DNA from: Aridibacter famidurans
GTDB lineage: Bacteria; Acidobacteriota; Blastocatellia; Pyrinomonadales; Pyrinomonadaceae
Assembly (NCBI GenBank): GCA_024103495.1
Contig: JAGFIQ010000039.1
Span: 1 to 64,000, forward strand
Length of the DNA: 64,000 bases
Direction of reading: 5' to 3'
Part shown: piece after piece, positions 34,618 to 44,508 of the stretch
Position numbering within the stretch: position 1 is the first letter of the stretch
Layout: the number at the start of each line of letters is the position of its first letter
The notes under the pieces: generated by a model
The model's input: only the letters and a program-made list of their open reading frames with translations
The model's database searches: none
What the model was told of the DNA's origin: nothing
Made by a program: the position numbers and the translations under genes

Positions 34618-36774
34618 ATGAAATACATAGGAAAAGAGATGAGCCGGGTCGACGGCGTGGCGAAGGTCACGGGCCGAGCGAAGTACGCCGTCGAGTACAA
34701 GGTGAACGATCCCGCATACGGGTATATCGTACAGAGCACGGTCGCGAAGGGGCGGATCTCGAAGATCGACACTTCGAAGGCCGAGAAACTGCCCGGCGTT
34801 CTGAAGATCCTGACCCATCAGAACGCCCTCAAGGTCGAGGAAGAGACCCGGCAGTTCCGCGCTCTGCAGTCCGACACGGTCCTTTTCTGCGGTCAGCCGA
34901 TCGCGCTGGTGGTCGCGGACACTTTCGAACAGGCTCGCTACGCCGCCAACCTTGTCGAGATCGAATACGCGAAGGAGCAGCCGTCCACGGACTTCTCGGA
35001 TACCGAGCGGGTACAGAGCCGCGGGCCGGCACCTAGAGGCAAGCCGGCCGAAGAGCTTGCGGGTTCGCCGGTAAAGATCGAGGCCGAGTACTCGATCCCG
35101 ATCGAGCACCACAATCCGATGGAGCCTCACGGGGCGACCGCGTTCTGGGAAGGCGACAAACTGACCGTGTTCGACAAGTCGCAGGGTGTCTACGGTGTCA
35201 GGGGCCATCTTTCAAGAAGCTTCGGGATCCCGGAAGGGAATGTGAACGTGATCTCGCTCTTCGTCGGCGGCGCTTTCGGCTCGTCGCTGAACGTCAACTA
35301 CTATCCCTTCCTCGCCGCACTTGCCGCGCGCGAAGTGAAGCGTCCGGTCAAGCTCTCTTTGACACGCCGGCAGATGTTCACCGGCCACGGCTACAGGCCG
35401 TATACAACGCAGAAAGTGTCGATCGGCGCCGAATCGACCGGCAAGTTCCGATCGATAATCCACGAAGGGGCGACGAATACCTCGACCTACGAGGACTTTA
35501 CCGAAAGCACGACAAGGTTCGGGCGAACGCTGTACGAATGCCCGAACTACGACTCGCCGTACTACCTGCTAAAGACCGATCTGCCGACACCGACGTGGAT
35601 GCGGGCTCCCGGCGCGGTAAGCGGCGCGTTCGCCCTGGAATCGGCGATCGACGAACTCTCTTACGAACTAAAGATCGATCCGGTGGAGCTCCGGTTGATC
35701 AATTACGCTGATAAGGATCCCGAGACGGGCAGGCCGTTCTCCAGCAAGGCATTGAAGGAGTGCTTCACCGCCGGTGCGAAGAAGTTCGGATGGGAAAAGC
35801 GCAAGTTCGCTCCGAGGTCGATGCGCGACGGGGATCTTCTGGTCGGGTGGGGAACGGCGGTCGGGACCTGGGGCGCGTTCCAGGCGCCTGCGACCGCGAA
35901 GATCAGGGTCAGGAACGACGGCTCGGCGCTCGTCGGCAGCGGCACGACGGACATAGGGCCGGGAACGTATACGGTCTGCACGATCATCGCCGCGGAATCG
36001 CTCGGGATCGACCCGAAGAAGATCGAATTCGTTCTGGGCGACACCGAGCTTCCGAGAGCTCCTTCACAGGGAGGCTCGATCACGACCGCGTCGGTAGGAT
36101 CGGCGGTGTACGGGGCCGCCGGCGAGATTCGGCGCAAACTGGTCGATCTCGTCGCTCGCAAGGAAGGAACGGCTCTGTTCGGCGCTTCGTTCGAGGACAC
36201 GGAACTGGTCGACGGCAATCTCCGTTTGAAGAGCGACGCGTCGAGATCTATGAGGGTCGTCGATGTGCTCAAGGAAGGAGGCGTTGAGTTCGTCGAGGTC
36301 GAGTACCAGTCGCGGCCATCCGCCGAGCGACAGAAATATACGACGATGGCTCACGGCGCCCAATTCGTCGAAGTAAAGGTCGACGAAAGCCTGGGGATCA
36401 TCAAGGTCACTAGGGTCGTAGAGGCGACCGCGTGCGGCCGTATTATCAATCCGTTGACCTCGCATTCGCAGGAGATGGGCGGCGTCGTATGGGGGATCGG
36501 GATGGCGCTTCAAGAGGCGACCGAGATCGATCACCGCTACGGGAAGATGATGACGACGAACCTCGCCGACTACCACGTGCCTGTCGCGGCCGACGTATTC
36601 TCGGTCGAGACCGACTTCGTAGAGGAAAAAGACGAGATAGTCAACGAGCTCGGTATCAAGGGAATGGGCGAACTGTGCCTCGTCGGCATCCCTGCCGCGA
36701 TCGCGAACGCGGTGTATCACGCGACCGGGAAGCGGGTGCGCGACCTGCCGGTCACGCCGGACAAGCTCCTCTAG
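34618..36774 (+). CDS. paoC: Aldehyde dehydrogenase molybdenum cofactor-binding subunit
   Basis: A 718-aa large subunit of the xanthine oxidase family. The conserved catalytic Glu is E685 in KGMGELC. GGAFGSSLN and the GGSITTASVGSAVYGAA segment bind the pterin-cytosine dinucleotide cofactor. It oxidises aldehydes with water as oxygen donor. It starts MKYIGKEMSRVDGVAKVTG, typical of PaoC (YagR). No signal of its own; it is expected to be co-exported with the Tat subunit. Confidence 0.92.
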   Translation: MKYIGKEMSRVDGVAKVTGRAKYAVEYKVNDPAYGYIVQSTVAKGRISKIDTSKAEKLPGVLKILTHQNALKVEEETRQFRALQSDTVLFCGQPIALVVADTFEQARYAANLVEIEYAKEQPSTDFSDTERVQSRGPAPRGKPAEELAGSPVKIEAEYSIPIEHHNPMEPHGATAFWEGDKLTVFDKSQGVYGVRGHLSRSFGIPEGNVNVISLFVGGAFGSSLNVNYYPFLAALAAREVKRPVKLSLTRRQMFTGHGYRPYTTQKVSIGAESTGKFRSIIHEGATNTSTYEDFTESTTRFGRTLYECPNYDSPYYLLKTDLPTPTWMRAPGAVSGAFALESAIDELSYELKIDPVELRLINYADKDPETGRPFSSKALKECFTAGAKKFGWEKRKFAPRSMRDGDLLVGWGTAVGTWGAFQAPATAKIRVRNDGSALVGSGTTDIGPGTYTVCTIIAAESLGIDPKKIEFVLGDTELPRAPSQGGSITTASVGSAVYGAAGEIRRKLVDLVARKEGTALFGASFEDTELVDGNLRLKSDASRSMRVVDVLKEGGVEFVEVEYQSRPSAERQKYTTMAHGAQFVEVKVDESLGIIKVTRVVEATACGRIINPLTSHSQEMGGVVWGIGMALQEATEIDHRYGKMMTTNLADYHVPVAADVFSVETDFVEEKDEIVNELGIKGMGELCLVGIPAAIANAVYHATGKRVRDLPVTPDKLL

Positions 36775-36789
36775 CCGGTTCTTACGCAG

Positions 36790-37872
36790 ATGAAGGAACT
36801 TAGGGAGATCCTGGCCGGGATCGACGAATCGGATGGTCCGGCCGCGCTCGCCACCGTCGTCGACGTCCAGGGTTCAAGCTATCGCCTGCCCGGCGCAAAG
36901 ATGCTGGTTTTCGGCGGCGGGAGCTTTGTCGGGACCGTTTCCGGAGGCTGCGTCGAGGCCGACGTGCTGGAAAGGGCGAAACGGGTGATCGACACCGGTG
37001 TCCCCGAGATCTTTCATTATGACACGACGGGAGAAGAAACCTCGGTGTTCAGCCTCAATATGGGGTGCAAGGGCATTGTGAGGATACTCCTCGAACCCGT
37101 CGATGCCGATTCCGAGTATCTGAGTGTTTTCAGAAAAAGCGTATCCGAAGGAAGGCGCGGGATTGTCGCGACGAAGCTCGCGCCCGGACCGCAGATCGAG
37201 CGCTCGTATTTCGACAGCGAGGGCATATTGACCGGCGGCGGTGTTCCGGACGAAGTAAACGGGTTCGTGGGGTCGATGGCGTCTGAAGATCACGCCGCGA
37301 GGCGCCCGGCCGCGATCATACTTTCGGGAAACGAGGAATACTTCGTCGAATGCGTCTCGCCGCCGCTCCATCTCCTGATCCTTGGCGCAGGGGCCGACGC
37401 GATACCGCTTGCCGATATCGCGCACAGGCTCGGGTGGAATGTGACCGTCGCCGATCATCGTCCGGCCTATGCGAACGAAGACCGATTTCCGGATGCGGAC
37501 AGGATCGTCGTGTGCAGGCCGGACGAGATGGCCGGAGAGGTCAGGCCCGGAAAAGGCACGGCCGCGGTAGTGATGTCGCACAACTTCGAGCACGACACCG
37601 CTTACCTGACGGCATTGCTGGATTCAGAGGTCGAGTACATAGGCGCTCTCGGGCCTCGTGTCAGGACCGAGGAGATGCTGTCTAAGATCTCCGAGACGGT
37701 CGGATCGTCGCCGGAGGCTGCACGGGACAGGCTGCACGCTCCAGTGGGCCTCGACATCGGAGGTGCCGATCCGGAGACCATCGCGGTTTCCATCGTCGCC
37801 GAGATCCAGGCGGCTTTCACCGGCAGAAAAGGAGGCTTTTTGAGGCAGAGGCAAGGGAGGATCTACGATTAG
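36790..37872 (+). CDS. paoD: XdhC/CoxI-family molybdenum cofactor insertion protein
   Basis: A 360-aa XdhC-type chaperone. The N-terminal XdhC_CoxI domain (VVDVQGSSYRLPGAKMLVF, SGGCVEADV) is followed by a C-terminal Rossmann domain (LLILGAGADAIPLADIAHRL, DHRPAYANED). Family members bind MCD, help sulfurate it and insert it into the apoenzyme. It follows paoC by 15 nt, as in E. coli paoD (yagQ). Confidence 0.9.
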   Translation: MKELREILAGIDESDGPAALATVVDVQGSSYRLPGAKMLVFGGGSFVGTVSGGCVEADVLERAKRVIDTGVPEIFHYDTTGEETSVFSLNMGCKGIVRILLEPVDADSEYLSVFRKSVSEGRRGIVATKLAPGPQIERSYFDSEGILTGGGVPDEVNGFVGSMASEDHAARRPAAIILSGNEEYFVECVSPPLHLLILGAGADAIPLADIAHRLGWNVTVADHRPAYANEDRFPDADRIVVCRPDEMAGEVRPGKGTAAVVMSHNFEHDTAYLTALLDSEVEYIGALGPRVRTEEMLSKISETVGSSPEAARDRLHAPVGLDIGGADPETIAVSIVAEIQAAFTGRKGGFLRQRQGRIYD

Positions 37873-37939
37873 GCGCCCCGTGATCCGTTTCTGAAATCCA
37901 CATGGAATTGCGAGTATCTTGCGGTACACGCTTGGAAAG

Positions 37940-38548
37940 ATGAGAGACTTAAAGCTAGGAATTGTATTGCTGGCGGCCGGAGGCTCACAGAGGCTTGGAA
38001 AGCCCAAACAGCTTCTCCCGCACAAGGGCACATCGCTGATCAGGTACGCTGCCGTGACTGCGATGATCTCGGACCACCCCGCGGTAGCCGTCCTTGGGGC
38101 TTATGCGGACGAGGTTCGCCGTGAATTGTGCGATCTTTCCATCGACTCCGTGGTGAACGCGGAGTGGGAGGATGGGATCGGAGGATCGATCTCGAAGGGC
38201 GTCGCGGCGATCAGAAAGAACTATCCGGACCTCGAGGCCGTGATCATAATGTTGTGCGATCAGCCGGGGGTAACGCACGAGACGATAACCCGCCTGGCGG
38301 AGAAACACCGACAGACAGGCCTTCCGATCGTGGCATCTTCGTACGGCGGCACCAAAGGCGTGCCTGCGTTGTTCGGCTACGAGATGTTCGGGGAACTTCT
38401 CGCGCTGGAGGGCGACAGCGGGGCAAAAAGCCTGATCGAGAAGTACGACGATTCACTCGTCACTCTGATCCACGCCCCGGAAGCGGCCTTCGACGTCGAT
38501 ACTCAAAAGGACGTCAAACAGCTATCGGAAATGAAGGCGTTTGCCTGA
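37940..38548 (+). CDS. mocA: Molybdenum cofactor cytidylyltransferase (MocA-like)
   Basis: A 202-aa nucleotidyltransferase. LAAGGSQRLGKPKQLL (11-26) is the signature of MobA/MocA enzymes and CDQPG supplies the metal-binding Asp. It joins CTP to molybdopterin, making the MCD cofactor needed by the preceding enzyme. ATG 37940 has GGAAAG immediately before it; a TTG at 37919 is an alternative. It ends the molybdoenzyme operon. Confidence 0.9.
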   Translation: MRDLKLGIVLLAAGGSQRLGKPKQLLPHKGTSLIRYAAVTAMISDHPAVAVLGAYADEVRRELCDLSIDSVVNAEWEDGIGGSISKGVAAIRKNYPDLEAVIIMLCDQPGVTHETITRLAEKHRQTGLPIVASSYGGTKGVPALFGYEMFGELLALEGDSGAKSLIEKYDDSLVTLIHAPEAAFDVDTQKDVKQLSEMKAFA

Positions 38549-38552
38549 TACC

Positions 38553-38573
38553 GAGGGGGCCTCAGCGGCCCCC
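38553..38573. terminator. Hairpin between convergent genes
   Basis: GGGGGCC-TCAGC-GGCCCCC is a strong hairpin overlapping the last codons of the minus-strand protease gene and 5 nt past the mocA stop. The trailing AGTTGTTT is only weakly T-rich, so termination in the + direction is plausible but not certain. Confidence 0.5.
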
Positions 38574-41500
38574 TAGTTGTTTCAATAGCTCCCGCACCGC
38601 AGCGTCCAGTTGCGAATCGCTGCCCGTGAACGTTTCGCCGACCGGCCTTGTCACGGGGACATCCACCGGCCTTGGGTTTAGCTCCATATTCTTTCCGTCG
38701 ACGCCCGTTATCTTTGTCCTGGGAAGCCTGAACCGCGTTCCGTCGAATAGCGCCGGCGACCATGTGAATATGATCCATCCGGAAGTCGGTTCGCCGACGA
38801 CCTTCCCGAGCTTCAATGCCCTGTAGCCTTCGGTCAGATCCTCCGCGTCGGAAAGCGAATGCTGGTTGGTGACGAGGATCGTCGGAAGTTCCAGCGCCCT
38901 CTGCCCGAGCGAGCTTCTTGCCGGCACCGGCCAGAGCCCTCTTTCCTGCATCGTCAGGTATCCCTGCCTCGAGAGTACGTCGATGACGTACGGGTTCACA
39001 AACCCGCCGTTGTTATTGCGGATGTCGATCACGACCCCGTCCCTCGCCTGGTTCTCGACATCCAGGTTCACGTACAGGCTCTCAAGTGCATTCGAAGACA
39101 TGTTCGGAAGATGCGCGTAACCGAGCCGCCCGCCGCTGACGCGCGCGACATAGTCGCGGTTCGACTCGACCCACTGGTCGTAGAGTAGCGACTTCTCAGC
39201 ACCGGTGCTGACCGGCTTCAAGACGACTGTTTTCGTTTCCGCGCCCGCCGCTCCCGGCTGGATGCCGAGCTCGACGCGCTTTCCGACCTTGTTCTCGAGC
39301 AGTTCGTTGAGATTGGTCGCTCCGCCGACCGCACTTCCGTCGACCGATACAACGAGATCGCCTACGGAGATCTCTTTCGAGACCGCCGCCGGCCCTAGCG
39401 CGATAACTTCAGTTATCTTCAGACGCCCGTTATTCTCGAACTCCTCGCGGTCGAACCTGAGGCCGAGGCGTCCTATCGGTGCCGCATTGAACCCGCTCGA
39501 ACCGGAGACGCCCAGGTGTGAAGCGTTCAACTCGCCGACCATCAGGGACATTATCCGCCTGAGTTCGTCGATGTTCGACGCCGCCTCGGCAAGCGGCCTG
39601 TACCGCGTCCGCATCGAGTTCCAGTTCACGCCGTGATATCCGGGATCGTAAAAATGATCGCGCATATATCGCCAGCCCTGCTCGAAGATCTCAATCTTGT
39701 CGTCCTCGAACCTGACCTTCGAAGCGGCGCTGATCCCGACCGGTTTAACGGCGCCGTTGGCGAGTGTCACCGAATTGATCCTTCCGTTCTCGATGTAATA
39801 GACCTGCTTTCCGTCCGGAGAGAACTGTGCGTCGGATTTGAAGTTCGGCGTTGATGTGATCTGTTTAGGCGAGCGGTCCCGTTCTAGCTCGTCGATCGCG
39901 ATGGTGTAAAGATTGAACTTGCCCTCGGCCGAAGCGGTTACGAGAAGGGTCTTGCCGTCCGGGCTTATCGCGTGTTCGTTGATGTTCACGCCCGTCTGAA
40001 TAAGGCTCAACCGCTTTCGGATCTCTTCAAATGCGATCACCACCGAATCGTCCTTCTTGTCTTCCGGAGAAGGGCTCGGGGAAGCCTCGGGGACAGGCGT
40101 CGGCGACGGCGAAGGAGAATCGGACGGCTTCGGTTTTTCTCTCGGGTTCTCCTGCTCGAAAAGGCCCCGGAACTTGTCCTCGTCGAATTTGGGGGTGCGG
40201 AGTTCGAGATCGACCCTCGCCAACGAAGGCGTCTCGGTTCTTTGGACAGTGTCGAAGAGTATGTATCTTCCGTCCGGACTCCACGAAACCGTTCCGCTAA
40301 ACGAATTCGCAAGGAAGCTGACCTGCTTCGCATCGCCTCCTTCAGTGGGCGCCACCCATACATTCGTGTAAGAACGCTGGTTCGGCGAGAGCGTCAGATA
40401 GGCGAGCCACTTACCGTCCTTCGAGAAAACCATCGAGCGCTTCCCGGCAAGGGGCGGCATATCCGAGTACGTATCGGCGATCTTCCATTCTTTCAGCGAA
40501 TCCAGCTCGAGCCGCATTATCGACCTGCCGTTCCTTAGAAACGCGAGCGATTTGCCGTCCGGCGCGAACGCCGGAGCATAGTCGTTTCCGGCGGAGGTCA
40601 GCCTGCGCTCGGCGCCGGAGCCGAAGTCGTATTCGTACAGCCTGTATGTGCCTTCGCGTTCCGAAGCGTAAATGACTTTCCGGCTGTCCGGTGACCACAC
40701 CGCGAAAGACTCCGGCGCGGCGGTCTTCGTCACCTGGACCGCCTCGCCTCCGTCCGAAGAGGAAGCCGCGAAGACGTCGCCCCGGGCGATGAAAGCTATC
40801 TTCTTGCCGTCGGGCGAAAGAGAGAACTCGTCGATCCGCGACGAAAGTATCATCGTCGATGCAAGTACATCCGCCGAATTGCCACGGAGAACGATCGGGA
40901 CACGCGCCGCCTTGCCGGTTCCCAAATCGAGAGACCAGATCTCGAAATCCCTCTCGAACGCGATCCGGCCGCCGTCGTTCGAGATGTTCGCCCATAGAAC
41001 ACGTCCGTCACGAAAGTCGGTTATCCGTCGCTCGCGGCCGCCTATCTCCAGCGTCCAAATGTTCTGCGCGCCGCCGCGGTCGGAAACGTAATACAGCCTT
41101 TGGCCGTCGGGAGCCCACATCGGCCACTGCTGTTTCGCGCCGCGTTCGGTCAGCTTCGTGTACGCGGCCCCGGTCTTCAGCCACAGTTCGGATTCGTCGA
41201 TGTGACTGGTCCCGTTGCGCCACCACTGGCTGTTGGAGATTCCCCTTGCGGAAAAAGCGACAGACGCCCCGTCGGGCGACGGAGCAGAGAAGAACTCGTT
41301 CGTGTATCGGTCGTTGCTGACCGCGAGTGGCGTTCCTCCGGAAGCCCGGACCCGGAAGATGTCGTTCATCCCCGCGATCTCCTGGTTCGAGGAATAGAAG
41401 TAAAGCCACTCGCCGTCCTTCGACCATCCGTCGAGAAAATCACCTGTGTCGTTGAAAGTCACCCGGTCGAGGCGATTGGTTGCGAGGTCCAGAATGTAGA

Positions 41501-41771
41501 TGTCGCCGTCCCCGGTCCTTTCGGAATAGAAAGCGAGCTTTTTCCCGTCAGGCGAATAAGCCGGCCGGCCTTCGGTCGCGGGGTGCGAGACGAGTATTCT
41601 TGCCGTGCCTCCGGCGGAAGGAACCGTCCAGATGTCGCCGCCCGAAACGAAAGCGATCTCGGCGCCGTCGGGCGACAGTGCGGGTTCGGTAAGATATGGG
41701 CGCGGGTTCTGGGCCTGGGCGGACAGAACGGCGGCGATGACGATAAACAAGATTCCTGCGATCCGTTTCAT
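38562..41771 (-). CDS. Tricorn-like S41 peptidase with beta-propeller (PD40) repeats
   Basis: A 1069-aa exported peptidase (signal peptide KRIAGILFIVIAAVLSAQA). Residues ~25-480 are WD40-like PD40 propeller blades (LSPDGAEIAFVSGGDIW, YSPDGKKLAFYSERT, FAPDGKSLAFLRNGR). A Pro/Ser-rich linker (~555-580) leads to a further propeller part, then a C1-type helical domain, a PDZ domain (~780-860) and a TSPc domain: DIRNNNGG, and the nucleophile S974 followed by D975 in HSLSD. The architecture matches archaeal tricorn protease and its bacterial homologs, which degrade oligopeptides. Its 3' end overlaps a hairpin next to mocA. Confidence 0.88.
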   Translation of the reverse strand: MKRIAGILFIVIAAVLSAQAQNPRPYLTEPALSPDGAEIAFVSGGDIWTVPSAGGTARILVSHPATEGRPAYSPDGKKLAFYSERTGDGDIYILDLATNRLDRVTFNDTGDFLDGWSKDGEWLYFYSSNQEIAGMNDIFRVRASGGTPLAVSNDRYTNEFFSAPSPDGASVAFSARGISNSQWWRNGTSHIDESELWLKTGAAYTKLTERGAKQQWPMWAPDGQRLYYVSDRGGAQNIWTLEIGGRERRITDFRDGRVLWANISNDGGRIAFERDFEIWSLDLGTGKAARVPIVLRGNSADVLASTMILSSRIDEFSLSPDGKKIAFIARGDVFAASSSDGGEAVQVTKTAAPESFAVWSPDSRKVIYASEREGTYRLYEYDFGSGAERRLTSAGNDYAPAFAPDGKSLAFLRNGRSIMRLELDSLKEWKIADTYSDMPPLAGKRSMVFSKDGKWLAYLTLSPNQRSYTNVWVAPTEGGDAKQVSFLANSFSGTVSWSPDGRYILFDTVQRTETPSLARVDLELRTPKFDEDKFRGLFEQENPREKPKPSDSPSPSPTPVPEASPSPSPEDKKDDSVVIAFEEIRKRLSLIQTGVNINEHAISPDGKTLLVTASAEGKFNLYTIAIDELERDRSPKQITSTPNFKSDAQFSPDGKQVYYIENGRINSVTLANGAVKPVGISAASKVRFEDDKIEIFEQGWRYMRDHFYDPGYHGVNWNSMRTRYRPLAEAASNIDELRRIMSLMVGELNASHLGVSGSSGFNAAPIGRLGLRFDREEFENNGRLKITEVIALGPAAVSKEISVGDLVVSVDGSAVGGATNLNELLENKVGKRVELGIQPGAAGAETKTVVLKPVSTGAEKSLLYDQWVESNRDYVARVSGGRLGYAHLPNMSSNALESLYVNLDVENQARDGVVIDIRNNNGGFVNPYVIDVLSRQGYLTMQERGLWPVPARSSLGQRALELPTILVTNQHSLSDAEDLTEGYRALKLGKVVGEPTSGWIIFTWSPALFDGTRFRLPRTKITGVDGKNMELNPRPVDVPVTRPVGETFTGSDSQLDAAVRELLKQLGGR

Positions 41772-41946
41772 ATCGGTCTTATGATCTCCTTCTATTACGG
41801 CGGGAAACTGGTAAGTCCAGGGCGTTATTACAGTTCCGGAGCGGAATTTGTTTCAGCCCGCTTGCGGAACCGGCTCCGTTGCAATTGCACCCCGCGAAAG
41901 ATACGATTAACGGAACGCTCAGACAAGGAGACCCGATTATAACGCT

Positions 41947-42255
41947 ATGAAAATGCCAGGTGGATTTGATCTTAACTCGATGATGCAGCAGGCCAAGGAA
42001 ATGCAGGAGCAGATGGGCCGCGAGATGAAGGAGCTGAAGGTCGAGGCTTCGGCCGGAGGCGGTGCGGTCCAGGTGAAGATGCGCGGCGATTTCGAGGTTA
42101 TGGAGCTCGTCATCTCGCCCGACCTGGTCAAAGACGGCGACGTTGAAATGATCCAGGACCTGACTGTCGCGGCCCTGAACGAGGCGCGCCGCAAGGTCGA
42201 AGAATCTTTGAAAGGAAAGCTCGGAGGGATGCTGCCTCCGGGGTTGGGACTTTAG
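41947..42255 (+). CDS. ybaB: YbaB/EbfC nucleoid-associated protein
   Basis: A 102-aa protein with the YbaB signature: MQQAKEMQEQMGREMKELK, then VEASAGGGAVQVKMRGDFEV and DLTVAALNEARRKVEES. It is a DNA-binding dimer, commonly located just upstream of recR, as here. The small Met/Gln-rich helix precedes the core beta sheet. It is separated from recR by a 210-bp repeat spacer. Confidence 0.93.
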   Translation: MKMPGGFDLNSMMQQAKEMQEQMGREMKELKVEASAGGGAVQVKMRGDFEVMELVISPDLVKDGDVEMIQDLTVAALNEARRKVEESLKGKLGGMLPPGLGL

Positions 42256-42465
42256 AGGTGCGCATTGAGCAGTGAGCGGTGAGCCGTTTAGCCTGCGCAC
42301 TTGTGCGCAGGACAATGAGCCGGAAAGTAAGCGGTGAGCAGTAAGCAGGAGAATAGTTGACTTCATTTACTGCATCGCGACAATGGCTCACAGCTCACAG
42401 CTCACAGCTCACAGCTCACAGCTCACAGCTCACAGCTCACAGCTCACAGCTCACAGCTCACAGAA
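42256..42465. repeat. Word repeats and (CTCACAG)x11 before recR
   Basis: 42262-42350 holds GTGAGC words and the hairpin CCTGCGCACTTGTGCGCAGG (42292-42311). 42387-42463 is a near-perfect tandem of 11 CTCACAG heptamers, ending 2 nt before the recR start codon and occupying the ribosome-binding region. No conventional SD is present. Confidence 0.9.
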
Positions 42466-43080
42466 ATGCTGGAATACTCCGAACCCGTCGCAAGATTGAT
42501 CGATGAGTTCAAGCGCCTGCCCGGGATCGGACAGAAAAGCGCCCAAAGGCTCGCGTTCCACGTCCTGCGCCTTCCTGAAGACAGGGTCGAGGATTTTGTC
42601 GAGGCGCTTCGTCAGGTCAAAGAGAAGATCATCTTCTGCTCTTCCTGCAACAACCTCACCGACGTCGATCCCTGCCAGTACTGCAGCAGCCCTTCTAGGG
42701 ACCGGAGTGTGATCTGCGTCGTCGAGGAACCGTACAACCTTGTCGCGATCGAAAAGACCCGTTCGTACAAGGGCCTTTACCACATTCTTCACGGTTCGCT
42801 CTCGCCCATCCGCGGGATCGGTCCCGACGAGCTTATGCTCTCGAATCTCTTCCCGAGGCTCTCGCCTGACGAGGAAGAAGGGGATGAAGTGAAGGAGATA
42901 ATCATCGCTACCAACCCGACGACAGAGGGAGAGGCGACGGCGAATTACATCGCGAGGCTAGTAAAACCGCTGGGGGTCCGCGTCACACGGATCGCGATGG
43001 GAATGCCCGTCGGCTCGGACCTCGAATTCGTCGATGAAGTGACGATGGACAAGGCCCTCTCGAACCGCCACGAGATCTAG
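42466..43080 (+). CDS. recR: Recombination mediator RecR
   Basis: A 204-aa RecR: helix-hairpin-helix ([16 protein letters not shown], ~17-33), a four-Cys zinc finger (C58, C61, C70, C73) and a Toprim domain ([25 protein letters not shown]). With RecF/RecO it loads RecA on SSB-coated gaps. Length is normal. The ATG follows directly after an 11-copy heptamer tract, so expression may be sensitive to tract length. Confidence 0.95.
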   Translation: MLEYSEPVARLIDEFKRLPGIGQKSAQRLAFHVLRLPEDRVEDFVEALRQVKEKIIFCSSCNNLTDVDPCQYCSSPSRDRSVICVVEEPYNLVAIEKTRSYKGLYHILHGSLSPIRGIGPDELMLSNLFPRLSPDEEEGDEVKEIIIATNPTTEGEATANYIARLVKPLGVRVTRIAMGMPVGSDLEFVDEVTMDKALSNRHEI

Positions 43081-43110
43081 TCACTCACGTGCGGGCCCCG
43101 TGTCCGGACA

Positions 43111-44508
43111 GTGCCTTCTATGCCGGTACCCGACGTCAGAGAGCTTCGGCTCGGCGATATGGTCTTCAACCGCCGCGGTTCGGCGGTCCGCCAGCTGATC
43201 CACGCTTTCGTAAGCCTTTCACTCCGCCTCTTCTTCCGACGGATCGAAACTCTCAACGCTTCTGTGGTGCCTTACAGCGGCCCGCTGATCTTCGTGATGA
43301 ACCATCCGAACGGGCTGATCGATCCTTCGCTCGTTTTCGTCGCGCTCCCGCGGAAGGTGTCGTTCCTCGCGAAGTCCACGCTTTTCAAGATCCCAGTGCT
43401 CGCCTCGATGCTCAGGACGGTCGAAGCGCTCCCCGTTTTTCGAAAGATCGATGACGCTGATGTTGGGCAGAACGTCAAGACGTTCGACGCGTCGCATTCG
43501 CTTCTGAAGCGCGGAGGCGCTATCGCCCTTTTCCCGGAGGGGGTCTCGCACAATTCTCCAAAGCTGTTGCCGATCAAGACCGGCGCGGCCAGGATCGCAC
43601 TCGGCGCCATCTCCGGTTTCGAGAATTCAGACGAGATACATCTGAAGATCATTCCGGTCGGCCTGTACTACACGAGCAAGACCAGGTTCCGCAGCGAGGC
43701 GCTGATCTATTTCGGCGAGGCTATGGAGATCGAACCGGTCGAGCTTGAGAAAGACGGCGGGCCTCCCAGGAACGAAGTGCGGGAATTGACCGATCGGATA
43801 GAAGGCGCGCTTCGGGAAGTGACGGTCAACGCTGAAACGGGCGCAGAGATCGACTCGGCGAACGAGGCGGCAAACCTCTTCCTTTCCGTAACGGAGACGC
43901 TCGATCTCGAAGAATCGCTCGCAGCGAGGTTCGAATTCGTCCGGAAGTTCCTCGACAACAGCTACGACGAAAGCCCTGAAACCCTTGAGACAAGGGAGAT
44001 CACCGGAATGATCTCGGGGTACAAGAAGAAGCTTCGGGTATTGGGGCTGGAACCGGAGAACCTTTCGCTTTCGAAGCATCCGTTCTGGTACGTTTTTCAG
44101 CACTTCATTTTCAGGGTCGCGGTTTTGACCCTGGTCCTGCCGCTCTCGGCGGCGGGATTCGTCCTGCATCTCCCTGCGTACCAGATCGGGAGGATCCTCG
44201 GCGAGCGCTACTCGAAGCACGGGGCGGACGACATAGTATCGACCGTAAAGATCGCGGCGGGAATCGTCCTGATGCCGGTGACGTGGGTCGTGACGGGGAT
44301 CGTCGTCGGTTGGCTGTTCGGTTGGCGGTTCGGACTGCCGGCAGTTCCCCTTGCGGGTATCTGCGGATATGCCGCGATGAAATCGCTCGAATCGCTGACG
44401 GACCTGAGGGGATGGTTCCGGGCGGTCGTTCTCTTTTTCCGCCGCAGGGACCTGTTCATAGAGCTTCTGATCGAGCGCAGGGACCTTCACCGAAAGCTCA
44501 GCGGATAG
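43111..44508 (+). CDS. PlsC-type 1-acylglycerol-3-phosphate acyltransferase, membrane
   Basis: A 465-aa acyltransferase. The motif MNHPNGLIDP (H65, D71) and FPEGVSHN are the first and third motifs of the PlsC family. The C-terminal half has two to three membrane segments (IFRVAVLTLVLPLSAAGFVL; IVLMPVTWVVTGIVVGW), making it longer than the soluble-type PlsC. Expected reaction: transfer of an acyl chain to lysophosphatidate or a related acceptor. GTG 43111 or ATG 43120 is the start; no SD is apparent. Its 3' end overlaps the convergent Nudix gene by 11 bp. Confidence 0.82.
   Translation: MPSMPVPDVRELRLGDMVFNRRGSAVRQLIHAFVSLSLRLFFRRIETLNASVVPYSGPLIFVMNHPNGLIDPSLVFVALPRKVSFLAKSTLFKIPVLASMLRTVEALPVFRKIDDADVGQNVKTFDASHSLLKRGGAIALFPEGVSHNSPKLLPIKTGAARIALGAISGFENSDEIHLKIIPVGLYYTSKTRFRSEALIYFGEAMEIEPVELEKDGGPPRNEVRELTDRIEGALREVTVNAETGAEIDSANEAANLFLSVTETLDLEESLAARFEFVRKFLDNSYDESPETLETREITGMISGYKKKLRVLGLEPENLSLSKHPFWYVFQHFIFRVAVLTLVLPLSAAGFVLHLPAYQIGRILGERYSKHGADDIVSTVKIAAGIVLMPVTWVVTGIVVGWLFGWRFGLPAVPLAGICGYAAMKSLESLTDLRGWFRAVVLFFRRRDLFIELLIERRDLHRKLSG

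Noticed and set aside
42387..42463. CTCACAG tandem as a CRISPR array
   Set aside because: Units are 7 bp with no spacers; it is a microsatellite.
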